From Candidatus Gastranaerophilales bacterium (GTDB lineage Bacteria > Cyanobacteriota > Vampirovibrionia > Gastranaerophilales > Gastranaerophilaceae): 33,631 bases of DNA. The position numbers and the translations under genes were made by a program. Each line of letters starts with the position of its first letter. The first letter of the stretch is position 1. Where the stretch lies: assembly GCA_944322855.1 (NCBI GenBank), contig CALUQG010000021.1:1-33631 (forward strand), given 5' to 3'. The notes beneath the pieces were generated by a model. It searched no databases. It saw only the letters and a list, made by a program, of their open reading frames with translations, and had not been told where the DNA came from. Shown here piece by piece: positions 8,606-16,136 of the stretch.

Positions 8606-9950
8606 ATCTTTTCCAAATATGAAAAACAGGTATGCCGGCGATTGTTATAAGCAATCCCGGTATTGTGTATAGAGGCTTGTATATTGATAAACAAATCACT
8701 ATATACACGGCCAGAATTAAAAATGTTACAGGGAAAAAATTGTTGATTTTAAATTTTTTATTCTTATTAGGAAATTTCTTCCTGTAAACAAATATGCCTG
8801 CTGTCACAATTATATAGAAAATAAGAGATGCATATATTACAAAATCAAGCAGCTCTGAATAATTTCCCCATAGTATCAATATGCAAATCCATATACACTG
8901 AGCCCAGAGGGAATTAACCGGGACTTTGGTTCGTCTGTTTATCAATGCCAGCGGACGAAAAAATGCTCTGTCCTTTGCCATTTTGTAGTATACTCTGGAA
9001 CCTGTTAAAATCATTCCGTTTGCACAGCCAAAAGCAGAAATCATAATTATAATTGCTATTATGTTTTTGCCGGTATTTCCGAATATTTCGCTTATAGTCC
9101 TTGCTGCAACAATGTCTTGAGGTGCAGTTTTAATAGCGTCCAATGGGAGTACACCCAGATAAATCGTGTTCATCAAAATATATAAAGATACAACAAGAAT
9201 TACACCGTACAATAAAGCCTGAGGTATATTTTTTTGAGGATTTTTTACTTCTCCGGCAATAAAGGTTATATTATTCCAGGTTATAGAAGCGAATAAAGCT
9301 CCGACAATCGCAACAGCCATTATATTGATTGTTTCAAAAGTAAAGTGTACAGGTATGTGGAAATTCGCCTGCAGTATATCTGAATGAAATCCAAAAAACA
9401 GACCTGTCACAACCAGTCCGGCAAGTGATAATACTTTGGTTACAGTGAAAATATTTTGTGTCACAACACCGTATTTTATTCCTCTTGAATTTATAAAACT
9501 AAGAAAAACAACCGTTAATATTGCAAAAAACTGCTGCGTTGATAAATGCAAATGCCCTAATTCTAAAAGGATTTTTTCTGTACTTATAACAGGAAAAAGA
9601 ATACCGAAGAATTTTGCAAAAGCTACGCAAACAGCAGCTATAGTTCCGGTCTGAATTACAAGAAAAAGTGTCCAACCGTACAAAAAAGCAATTTTTTCAT
9701 TAAAAATTTTCTTTAGATATACATACTGGCCGCCTTCTTCAGTAATATTTGCAGCCAATTCACAAAGTGATAAACCTCCGCACAGGGTGATAAAACCTGA
9801 CAATACCCATATTAAAATTAACAGCAAACCCGAATTGACCTGTCTGGCAATGTCAGCAGAAACGATAAATATTCCGCAGCCAATCATAGAACCTGCAACT
9901 ATAGAAATTGCATCAGCAAGTGTTAATGTCCTTTTCAAATTTGTTGTCAT
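8598..9950 (-). CDS. APC-family amino-acid permease
   Basis: A 450-residue inner-membrane transporter of the amino acid-polyamine-organocation superfamily, with about 12 hydrophobic helices. The first helix carries the family signature G-S-M-I-G-C-G-I-F (about residues 21-29), whose unwound glycines bind the substrate backbone. The second helix region holds G-G-L-S-L-C-E-L-A and E-E-G-G-Q-Y-V-Y-L, as in SteT/LAT-like exchangers. An exchanger or proton symporter for neutral amino acids is likely, but specificity cannot be read. ATG at 9950 has no clear ribosome binding site; a TGATAATAT promoter at 9971-9979 would give a leader of only about 14 bases. The gene stands alone. Confidence 0.9.
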   Translation of the reverse strand: MTTNLKRTLTLADAISIVAGSMIGCGIFIVSADIARQVNSGLLLILIWVLSGFITLCGGLSLCELAANITEEGGQYVYLKKIFNEKIAFLYGWTLFLVIQTGTIAAVCVAFAKFFGILFPVISTEKILLELGHLHLSTQQFFAILTVVFLSFINSRGIKYGVVTQNIFTVTKVLSLAGLVVTGLFFGFHSDILQANFHIPVHFTFETINIMAVAIVGALFASITWNNITFIAGEVKNPQKNIPQALLYGVILVVSLYILMNTIYLGVLPLDAIKTAPQDIVAARTISEIFGNTGKNIIAIIIMISAFGCANGMILTGSRVYYKMAKDRAFFRPLALINRRTKVPVNSLWAQCIWICILILWGNYSELLDFVIYASLIFYIIVTAGIFVYRKKFPNKNKKFKINNFFPVTFLILAVYIVICLSIYKPLYTIPGLLITIAGIPVFHIWKRST

Positions 9951-9970
9951 AATTCATATAATATTATAAA

Positions 9971-9979
9971 ATATTATCA
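9971..9979 (-). promoter_or_regulatory. Possible extended -10 promoter of the permease
   Basis: On the minus strand TGA-TAATAT matches an extended -10 element about 21 bases before the start codon. No -35 consensus is present. The adjacent sequence (9958-9977) is an 8-bp AT-only inverted repeat, so a second TATAAT in the same stretch (9963-9968) is an alternative. Confidence 0.35.
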
Positions 9980-10065
9980 AATGTAAAATTTTGTATGCAT
10001 CTAGCAAATTTAAAAATTTTGGTCTTTTATAAATCTGTGAGTGTTTATTGATAGAGAGGTAAACT

Positions 10066-10494
10066 ATGTTACAAAAAATTCAATTAAATTCTTTTAATTA
10101 TGCTAACACCTATGCCAATAGAGCTAAAGCTTCAACACCGGTTCAGGCACCGGCACAAAAAGTATCTTTTAAAGCTGGTAATGAGTTGTATGAAGAAACT
10201 GTAAGTCTTATAAATCTTGCAAGAGAAAAAGCATTCAGCGCAGGCGTTGAAGAACTTAAAGGAAGACATGATGACGGCTCCTTTGTTACATTCCGTCCGA
10301 CCAAAAAAGGTATGGAATTTCGTGTAGAAAGTGATGATCCGAAATTTAGAAAAGCTCATGGATACGCTTGTTCTATTGATACAAAAAATTCATGGGTTGT
10401 CTGGGCAAGCGACTATCCTGCATTTATGCTCCGTGAAGTAGAAGACGGAGAGTTTGATGCAATAATAGAAAAATATCTTCCGACAGTTTTATAA
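10066..10494 (+). CDS. Unknown small protein with N-terminal VSFKAG motif
   Basis: Not recognised. A 142-residue soluble protein. Residues 1-32 are low-complexity, rich in Asn, Tyr, Ala and Gln, and lead into K-V-S-F-K-A-G at 32-38. The remaining 100 residues look like a compact alpha/beta domain (helix around 45-65, then strands including F-V-T-F-R-P and M-E-F-R-V). There is no signal peptide or membrane segment. The start is well supported by AGAGAGGT eight bases or so upstream. The motif at the join between a disordered leader and a folded domain is shared with the proteins at 14551 and 30138. It converges on the next gene with a one-base gap. Confidence 0.78.
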   Translation: MLQKIQLNSFNYANTYANRAKASTPVQAPAQKVSFKAGNELYEETVSLINLAREKAFSAGVEELKGRHDDGSFVTFRPTKKGMEFRVESDDPKFRKAHGYACSIDTKNSWVVWASDYPAFMLREVEDGEFDAIIEKYLPTVL

Positions 10495-10495
10495 T

Positions 10496-11281
10496 CTAGA
10501 AGCCAATTCTGGCTCTAAGACCAATTTCTTTATAGCGAGTCGAACCGAAAAATCCCATTGTGAGGTTCGACTTGTCGTTTATAAATTGTTTTTTGTAATT
10601 CACTTCAAATGCAGCATCGTCCTTGTAAATACCAGCATTTATACCAAGAAATGTTCTCTTGTTAATTCTATTGTAATATCCTGCATTAACCCCTGGATTA
10701 TCTTTATTTAGGTCTACATTTCCATATATATTTTTTTGCGGAGTAGAATAATTAACATTAAGGCAGCAAGAGTTATCAAAAGGTCTGTATTCAACTTGTC
10801 CTTTTAATCTTATGTCTCCGTTGCCGTATTGTTTTTCAAGTGATGTACCTATAGATTTATCAAATATATCAATACTGCTTCCGAGTGTAAGATTATTGTT
10901 TAATTTCTTTTTGGCTTCAACTTCATCAAGACTAACATCGTATTTTACATCTTTAAAAAATTCTGATTTTTTCTCTACTTTTGGAAGTTCCGGCCGCATT
11001 ACAGCATTAACGGCACTTGGCTTTTTATCTTTTATATTGCTTTCAATCTGCTGATCAATGAAAGTTGGGGTTGAATGAGTCGGATTTGTCACTCTGGTGT
11101 CAAAACTTTTTCTGCTGGTAATTTTTTCCCAGGCGTCTTTTGCAAAATCTTCAGCACCTTTGGTTATAGTTTTTATTTCTTTACTGTATTCTTTTTCCGC
11201 TGACTCCAAAATAACTTTGTCTGAGTCAGAGTTATTAATGATATCCAGAAATACATCAAATCTCTCGTGGTCGTTTGGCAT
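10496..11281 (-). CDS. Unknown protein with beta-barrel-like C-terminus
   Basis: Not recognised. The 261-residue protein splits in two: a charged, helical N-terminal half (1-115) and a C-terminal half (about 120-261) of alternating polar and hydrophobic strands with tight Gly/Asn/Asp turns, ending in A-R-I-G-F. A terminal Phe after amphipathic strands is typical of outer-membrane beta barrels recognised by BamA. However, no Sec signal is seen: the ATG at 11281 has AAGAGA upstream, and the same frame meets a stop shortly before it. Either it is exported differently, or it is a soluble or membrane-curling beta protein. A possible TATACT -10 lies at 11306-11311 (minus). Confidence 0.75.
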   Translation of the reverse strand: MPNDHERFDVFLDIINNSDSDKVILESAEKEYSKEIKTITKGAEDFAKDAWEKITSRKSFDTRVTNPTHSTPTFIDQQIESNIKDKKPSAVNAVMRPELPKVEKKSEFFKDVKYDVSLDEVEAKKKLNNNLTLGSSIDIFDKSIGTSLEKQYGNGDIRLKGQVEYRPFDNSCCLNVNYSTPQKNIYGNVDLNKDNPGVNAGYYNRINKRTFLGINAGIYKDDAAFEVNYKKQFINDKSNLTMGFFGSTRYKEIGLRARIGF

Positions 11282-11352
11282 AGTTTTTCTCTCTTGTATA
11301 TATAAAGTATATCTTATGAGAAAAATTGACTAAATTTTGAAGATTATTAATT

Positions 11353-12183
11353 TTATTTAAGTATTTTTATTAATGTAATAATATCAAATAATTTGTATTT
11401 GATTTTATTACCTGAAGCCTCAATTGTGATAAAAGGTATAAAACCAAAGAGTTTGATTGAAGACCTGGAACTATTTAGCTTTGAAAAATACGGGTATTTA
11501 GACCATAAATAATTCTTTATTCTGCATTCCTTTTCAAGCATTTTTTCTTTTTGCAAATGAGAAGTATTTCCCTCATGGCTTCTATATATAACAAGGGGTT
11601 CTTCAATATTATAAAACATTGTTTTATCAATTAATCTCGCCCACATCATATAATCTTCACAAGGTGAAAAAGCTTCTTCCCATCTTATATTATTTTGCAC
11701 AAGAACACTTTTTCTAATCATTGCGCCGGTATGAAGCATTACACAGCCTTTTATTACCAGTCCTTTTTTTATCTCAATATTATTTATAGGATTTGTTATT
11801 TTTGATTTTTTGTTTATTTTGTAGGCAAAGCTGCTGACAACACCGGTATCAGAATTGTTGTCAAGAAATCCTGACTCTTTTTCAAGTCTTTGTGGCAAAG
11901 AAATGTCATCATGGTCAAAAATTGCAATATATTCTCCTTTTGACATATCTAACAGTCTGTTTCTGCTGTATGATATACCCATATTTTTTTCATTTTCTAT
12001 ATAAATAACTCTTTTGTCATTATAGCTTTCTATTGTTTCTTTAATGTAGCCGCATTCCGGCGAATCGTTAAGCAAAAGAAACTCAAAGTCTCTGAATGAT
12101 TGTGACAAAATAGATTCAAGCATTTCTTTTAAATGTTCAGGGTTTGTTTTATATAAAGGAGTTAAAACAGAAATTTTGGGCAT
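11353..12183 (-). CDS. Family 2 glycosyltransferase
   Basis: A 276-residue GT-A fold transferase that adds a sugar from a nucleotide-sugar donor to a surface glycan. The N-terminus has the GT2 start (I-S-V-L-T-P-L-Y), followed by N-M-G-I-S-Y-S-R-N, the metal-binding D-H-D-D at 90-93 and the acceptor-side E-D-Y at 176-178 that supplies the usual catalytic acid position. The last 40 residues are basic and hydrophobic and may hold it at the membrane. It is the last gene of a four-gene minus-strand operon, 15 bases behind the acyltransferase, with AGAGGA as ribosome binding site. Donor and acceptor are unknown. Confidence 0.9.
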   Translation of the reverse strand: MPKISVLTPLYKTNPEHLKEMLESILSQSFRDFEFLLLNDSPECGYIKETIESYNDKRVIYIENEKNMGISYSRNRLLDMSKGEYIAIFDHDDISLPQRLEKESGFLDNNSDTGVVSSFAYKINKKSKITNPINNIEIKKGLVIKGCVMLHTGAMIRKSVLVQNNIRWEEAFSPCEDYMMWARLIDKTMFYNIEEPLVIYRSHEGNTSHLQKEKMLEKECRIKNYLWSKYPYFSKLNSSRSSIKLFGFIPFITIEASGNKIKYKLFDIITLIKILK

Positions 12184-12198
12184 TTAATCAATTCCTCT

Positions 12199-12810
12199 TT
12201 ATTTTTTTATTAATTGGTACTCGTTTGGTCTTTGCCTTAGCCAATTTATATCTTTTTTGACAATCTTTGCCGGTATTCCTGCAATAATTGAATTTTTTTC
12301 ATGAAATCTACCTGTAACAATGCTGCCCTGTGCAATGACGGAATTGGGTGGGACACAGGTGTTTTTCATTATTTTCACATCTTTACATACCCAAACATGA
12401 GAACCTATGGTTATGCTTTTCCCTTTATTTAATAAATTCCCTTGTAAATCAGTTATAGAGTGAGTATCGCTACAGGCTATTTCTATATTAAAAGAAAACA
12501 TACAATCATCTCCTATTGTGATTGTACTGCCATCTTCTCCAAGCTGAAAATCTGCGGAGTTGAATGAGGTATTTTCCCCGATTTCAATTGTTGTATTGTT
12601 TATTTTTGAATCAGGAAATCCGACTCTTATATGTACATTGTGAAGATAGGCATTTTTTTTGATTATTATTTTATTGTTATTGCCATGTATTTTGATACGG
12701 ACTTTTCTTAAGTGTACATTATCAGATATTTCAATAGAGTTGTTGTATCCGTTATTTTTTATATTTACTAAATTAATATATTTTTGAATTAATTTTTTTA
12801 TAAACTTCAT
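12199..12810 (-). CDS. Left-handed beta-helix (hexapeptide) acyltransferase
   Basis: A 203-residue protein of the LbetaH acyltransferase family (maltose/galactoside O-acetyltransferase-like), likely acetylating a sugar of a surface glycan with acetyl-CoA. Hexapeptide-type strands with repeated I/V at every sixth position run from about 25 to 185. The probable catalytic histidine lies in S-D-T-H-S-I near residue 117, followed by G-S-H-V-W-V and the G-I-P-A-K-I-V signature near the C-terminus. Its ATG follows the preceding glycosyltransferase stop with no gap, and its ribosome binding site (GGAGA) lies in that gene, so the two are coupled. Confidence 0.9.
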   Translation of the reverse strand: MKFIKKLIQKYINLVNIKNNGYNNSIEISDNVHLRKVRIKIHGNNNKIIIKKNAYLHNVHIRVGFPDSKINNTTIEIGENTSFNSADFQLGEDGSTITIGDDCMFSFNIEIACSDTHSITDLQGNLLNKGKSITIGSHVWVCKDVKIMKNTCVPPNSVIAQGSIVTGRFHEKNSIIAGIPAKIVKKDINWLRQRPNEYQLIKK

Positions 12811-13779
12811 TTATTCTCCATATATATGTTCATAAAAATTTAGAGGTTTATTCATAACTGCACCGTCAATTTTTCCTTTAGTTTTAAATAAGAGCCCTAA
12901 CATATTGAAAAATACAGCTAAACCCAATAATATAGACGGAATTAGCCCGAGTATTATACAGGTCATAATCATAAAAGTTTTTAGAAGATAAGTTAAACTC
13001 TTCTTTTTATTGTTTTTAAATTTGCAATATGAACTGCTGTAGCCGTTATAGTAGCATTTATTAAGTATGTAATTTATATTTGCTCTGGCTTTTGGAATAA
13101 CTTCATATATTACGGCATCGTTGTTCCATGCAATCGTAAAACCTTTATCAGATGCTTTTTTGAAAAAATCTCCGTCTTCGCCTCCCATATAAACATATTC
13201 ATCTGAAAAACGAAGACCAAAGTCTCTTACTAAGCTGACAGGAAAAAACACATTTCCTGATGCGCAGGTATTTCTGATTAAACCTGTTTTTTTAGTTGTT
13301 TTTTGTTTAAAAACGAAATGTTTTTTTATATATGAAGGATAGCTGTTGTCAAACTTGCAAGGTGTCGGACCTGAGCTTATAATTACATTTTCATTGTTGC
13401 TGTAGAATTCAACATGATTTATTAAAGTTTTCTCTGTTAAAAGTTCATCATCATCGAACATTAAAATATGGCTTGCACCAAGTTTAATTGCTTCGGTCAG
13501 TTGTTTATTGCGAGCATTTGAAATCCCTCTGTTTGGCTCTATTACATAATGCAATTTAAGCTTCAAACTGTTTTGCAATTCTTTTATCACAGGCTCTGCT
13601 GATTTGTTTTTATCATTGTCTACAACGAGCACCTCAGCCCTTATCCCATCCGGAATTTCGAGACTATTTACTGATAACAGACATTCTTTTAGCATCAGAG
13701 GCCTTTTGCAGGTGCAAAGCGTAATCAGAACAAATGTTACAGGTGTTTTTTTTATTTGATTGTAATTTTCTGTTTCCAT
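12811..13779 (-). CDS. Family 2 glycosyltransferase with C-terminal membrane anchor
   Basis: A 322-residue GT2 enzyme. Visible are T-L-C-T-C-K-R-P-L near the N-terminus, V-V-D-N-D (52-56), N-R-G-I-S-N-A-R-N, the metal-binding D-D-D-E at 109-112 and G-G-E-D-G-D-F-F (about 204-211), which matches the acceptor/catalytic ED motif. Two hydrophobic helices at about 263-300 anchor it in the inner membrane with the catalytic domain in the cytoplasm, usual for lipid-linked glycan acceptors. It precedes the acyltransferase and second GT2 and lies 24 bases behind a small HTH gene. The ribosome binding site is AAAGGTAG. Specificity is unknown. Confidence 0.9.
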   Translation of the reverse strand: METENYNQIKKTPVTFVLITLCTCKRPLMLKECLLSVNSLEIPDGIRAEVLVVDNDKNKSAEPVIKELQNSLKLKLHYVIEPNRGISNARNKQLTEAIKLGASHILMFDDDELLTEKTLINHVEFYSNNENVIISSGPTPCKFDNSYPSYIKKHFVFKQKTTKKTGLIRNTCASGNVFFPVSLVRDFGLRFSDEYVYMGGEDGDFFKKASDKGFTIAWNNDAVIYEVIPKARANINYILNKCYYNGYSSSYCKFKNNKKKSLTYLLKTFMIMTCIILGLIPSILLGLAVFFNMLGLLFKTKGKIDGAVMNKPLNFYEHIYGE

Positions 13780-13803
13780 ACTCTACCTTTGTAAATTGCA
13801 GAT

Positions 13804-13998
13804 TTATTTGAACAAATATTCCAAACTCGAAATTTTTAATGATAGAAAATTTTTTATTATAAGTGCTTCATTCAAGCGGAAAGATTTTTTTCCGGTGATT
13901 TTCATTTCCAATTCTTTTTCAGTGATATTAAGTTTTTCAGCAAGCTCTGAATTGGAAATATTAAATTTCTTCATTTCTTTAGACAGATTTTCGTGCAC
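13804..13998 (-). CDS. Small helix-turn-helix DNA-binding protein (XRE-like)
   Basis: A short HTH protein. After a first helix, S-E-L-A-E-K-L-N-I-T-E-K-E-L forms the helix-turn-helix typical of XRE/Cro-like repressors, followed by a K-I-T-G-K-K-S-F turn and two closing helices. I prefer the GTG at 13998 because AGGA lies six bases before it, giving 64 residues; an in-frame TTG at 14055 would give 83 residues but has no ribosome binding site. It is the first gene of the glycan operon (24 bases before the GT2 gene) and faces the divergent XRE regulator at 14169, suggesting it controls that operon or itself. Confidence 0.72.
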   Translation of the reverse strand: MHENLSKEMKKFNISNSELAEKLNITEKELEMKITGKKSFRLNEALIIKNFLSLKISSLEYLFK

Positions 13999-14111
13999 TT
14001 TATTTCCTAATTTAGATAACTCGATAATTATATATCTATATAAAGAAATAAACAAGACATAAATATCAAAATAGGGATATTTTTAAACAATAAACTTTAA
14101 CATAATGATTA

Positions 14112-14126
14112 TTTTCTAGTAGAAAA
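14112..14126. promoter_or_regulatory. Operator-like palindrome between two HTH genes
   Basis: TTTTCT-AGT-AGAAAA is a perfect 6-bp inverted repeat with a 3-base centre, 43 bases before the XRE start codon and 114 bases before the small HTH gene. It would overlap the -35 region of a promoter using GATAAT at 14140-14145. Symmetric AT-rich sites of this size are typical XRE dimer operators. Binding is inferred. Confidence 0.5.
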
Positions 14127-14168
14127 CAATACGTTGTTGGATAATAATTTTTGTAACGTGGAGATTTA

Positions 14169-14537
14169 ATGCAAAAACTAAGTAAAGACAGACTAAATGA
14201 GCTAAAACGCAGTAGAAATCTTACTGCAAAATCCATTGCACAAAAAACAGGTATTCCCAAAAGCACTGTTGAAAAAATCTTTGGAGGTTTTAACAAAAAT
14301 CCTACTATAGAAAATCTTCAAAAAATTGCTAATGTGCTTGATTGCAGTATAGATGACTTCCTTGAATACGAAACAGACGAACTCTCACCGTTTTTTATGG
14401 ATAAAGTCGTCGTAAAATATGCTCAGTATCTTTATGAAAAACCTCAGGTCAGAAAACTTATCGATGAAGTTAAAAGATTGGATGATGCTGATATAGAGCT
14501 TTTGATATCTATAGCAGCAAGGCTTAATGAAAAATAA
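14169..14537 (+). CDS. XRE-family transcriptional regulator
   Basis: A 122-residue regulator. Residues 5-65 form a classical XRE HTH domain: L-N-E-L-K-R-S-R-N-L-T, S-I-A-Q-K-T-G-I-P-K-S-T-V-E-K-I (recognition helix) and T-I-E-N-L-Q-K-I-A-N-V-L-D-C-S-I-D-D-F-L. The acidic C-terminal half (70-122) is helical and likely a dimerisation region. The start follows GGAG by six bases. It is divergent from the small HTH gene and the glycan operon and shares their control region with a palindrome at 14112-14126. A role in controlling that operon and itself is inferred from position. Its end lies 13 bases from the convergent radical SAM gene. Confidence 0.9.
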   Translation: MQKLSKDRLNELKRSRNLTAKSIAQKTGIPKSTVEKIFGGFNKNPTIENLQKIANVLDCSIDDFLEYETDELSPFFMDKVVVKYAQYLYEKPQVRKLIDEVKRLDDADIELLISIAARLNEK

Positions 14538-14550
14538 ATAAGTTCTTTTT

Positions 14551-15972
14551 TCATTTAAGCATTTCTTTTGTAATTATTTCACTTCTTAATGATGGTGAAA
14601 TAGGTGCTGTTATTTTTCCTTTGTTTTTATAATTAAGTTCAATGTCAGTAGGATAAGTTTCGTACCAGTTTGTGAGATAAAATTTTCCGTTAATATCAAT
14701 TAGTCCTTCTTTGAAACTATGAGCTGCTTTGAGAGGGTTGTTAAATTCATTTTCTTTTGCTAATTTTGTAATTTTTGATTTTTTATTTTCTTGAACCAGT
14801 TTTTTTAATCTTCCGCTATAACCAAGATTTGTATTGATTTCTTCAATTCCTTTTTTTATGTATTTTAAATTGTTTTCAATATCATCTTTTTTCTTAATGA
14901 TTTTAGGATTTGAACTATTAAAATCATTAATGTACAAAACTTCAAGTTTTTCTAAAATATCTTTATAGATTTCTATTAAATCTTTTTCTCTGTATCCATC
15001 TGCATTTTTAGTGTTGTTATCCAGAGCTCTTGCTATAAATTCAAGTTTGTTATCTTTTATTAACGGCGACATCGTAAATAATACATTAGCCATTCTTGTT
15101 GTGTATATTTCTTTAAAAAAATTTTCTTTTTCAAAATTATGAGCTTTTTGATATTTTACAGCTTTATTATATAAAGCGTGAAAGGGATTTATAGATATGC
15201 AAAAACGAAGAAAATCGTAATCTTTGGAATTTATTGCTTTACTTACAAGTTTTTCAATTCTATCTTGTGTTTCTTTATCTTGAATATTCCATCCGGCTGT
15301 ATCAAATAATATTTCTTTTCCTGAAATATCGTATAGCATTTTTGCAAGATCAAGATAATCATATGTTTTTCCATTTTTATCTTTCAGATATATAAATGCT
15401 GAATCAGAATCATGGAATAATGTATTATATTTGTTATTTGAACTACTTAATATATTAAACCCGAGTCTTTTATTTAATTCTTTAAATCCATTGCAAAGGT
15501 TATTGAAATCATCAAAATCAATTTTGTTAATTTTGTTATCTTCCCATTTGTATGACGGAGGCATAGCTTCGGCATAGCAGTGACAGCACATATTATGACA
15601 TCCTCTTTGTAGTGCTATCTCTGTCATATTATTTGCAAGAAGCTTTATTTGCTTCATTGAGAGGTTTTCAAATATCTCTATATCTTTTTGAATTCCTTCA
15701 AGTTTATTAAGATCATACAGGTTTATGTTTTTATAAGAAACAGAATTTTGTGCAAATTTTTTCTTTTGTTTTTTCAAATAAATTTCAATCTTATCTCTGT
15801 CATTGCTGCCAAAAGATATTTGATACATGTATTGGGGTAACAAGTTAAGATTATTTTCATTATAATTGTTTAACTGAGGTATATCATTTTTATAATAGTT
15901 TTTGAAAGGTATTTTTTTAGACTCTATTCCAGGATTATTATAAAATATATGATTTTGTACGCTTTTAATCAT
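14551..15972 (-). CDS. Divergent radical SAM protein with N-terminal ISFGS motif
   Basis: A 473-residue protein with a C-x3-C-x2-C cluster-binding motif (C125, C129, C132) in R-G-C-H-N-M-C-C-H-C-Y, the hallmark of radical SAM enzymes binding a 4Fe-4S cluster and S-adenosylmethionine. Residues 1-50 are Asn/Tyr-rich and lead to I-S-F-G-S at 52-56, a version of the motif seen in neighbouring unknown proteins. After the barrel region come charged helices (about 330-420) and a C-terminal G-K-F-Y-L-T-N-W-Y segment that may lie close to the substrate, but it lacks the Cys clusters of SPASM domains. Substrate unknown. No ribosome binding site precedes its ATG. It stands alone, convergent with the XRE gene. 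Confidence 0.8.
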   Translation of the reverse strand: MIKSVQNHIFYNNPGIESKKIPFKNYYKNDIPQLNNYNENNLNLLPQYMYQISFGSNDRDKIEIYLKKQKKKFAQNSVSYKNINLYDLNKLEGIQKDIEIFENLSMKQIKLLANNMTEIALQRGCHNMCCHCYAEAMPPSYKWEDNKINKIDFDDFNNLCNGFKELNKRLGFNILSSSNNKYNTLFHDSDSAFIYLKDKNGKTYDYLDLAKMLYDISGKEILFDTAGWNIQDKETQDRIEKLVSKAINSKDYDFLRFCISINPFHALYNKAVKYQKAHNFEKENFFKEIYTTRMANVLFTMSPLIKDNKLEFIARALDNNTKNADGYREKDLIEIYKDILEKLEVLYINDFNSSNPKIIKKKDDIENNLKYIKKGIEEINTNLGYSGRLKKLVQENKKSKITKLAKENEFNNPLKAAHSFKEGLIDINGKFYLTNWYETYPTDIELNYKNKGKITAPISPSLRSEIITKEMLK

Positions 15973-16075
15973 ATTTACAGAAAAATAGAAAATAATTTTT
16001 TTTGCTAATTTAACAAATCGATTTATTTTAGGAAAAATTTTACTAAAAAAAATATTTGCGCTAAAGTTTTCATGA

Positions 16076-16084
16076 TGATAATAT
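16076..16084 (+). promoter_or_regulatory. Possible extended -10 promoter of topA
   Basis: TGA-TAATAT fits an extended -10 element 52 bases before the topA ATG. No strong -35. TATACA at 16104-16109 is an alternative -10. Inference only. Confidence 0.35.
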
Positions 16085-16136
16085 ATCGAAACGGTTCATT
16101 AATATACAGGAATATGGATTAGGTTTAAATATACTT

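Noticed and set aside
13999-14055. Extension of the small HTH gene to TTG 14055
   Set aside because: No ribosome binding site and a hydrophobic lead-in unlike XRE proteins; GTG 13998 has AGGA at good spacing.
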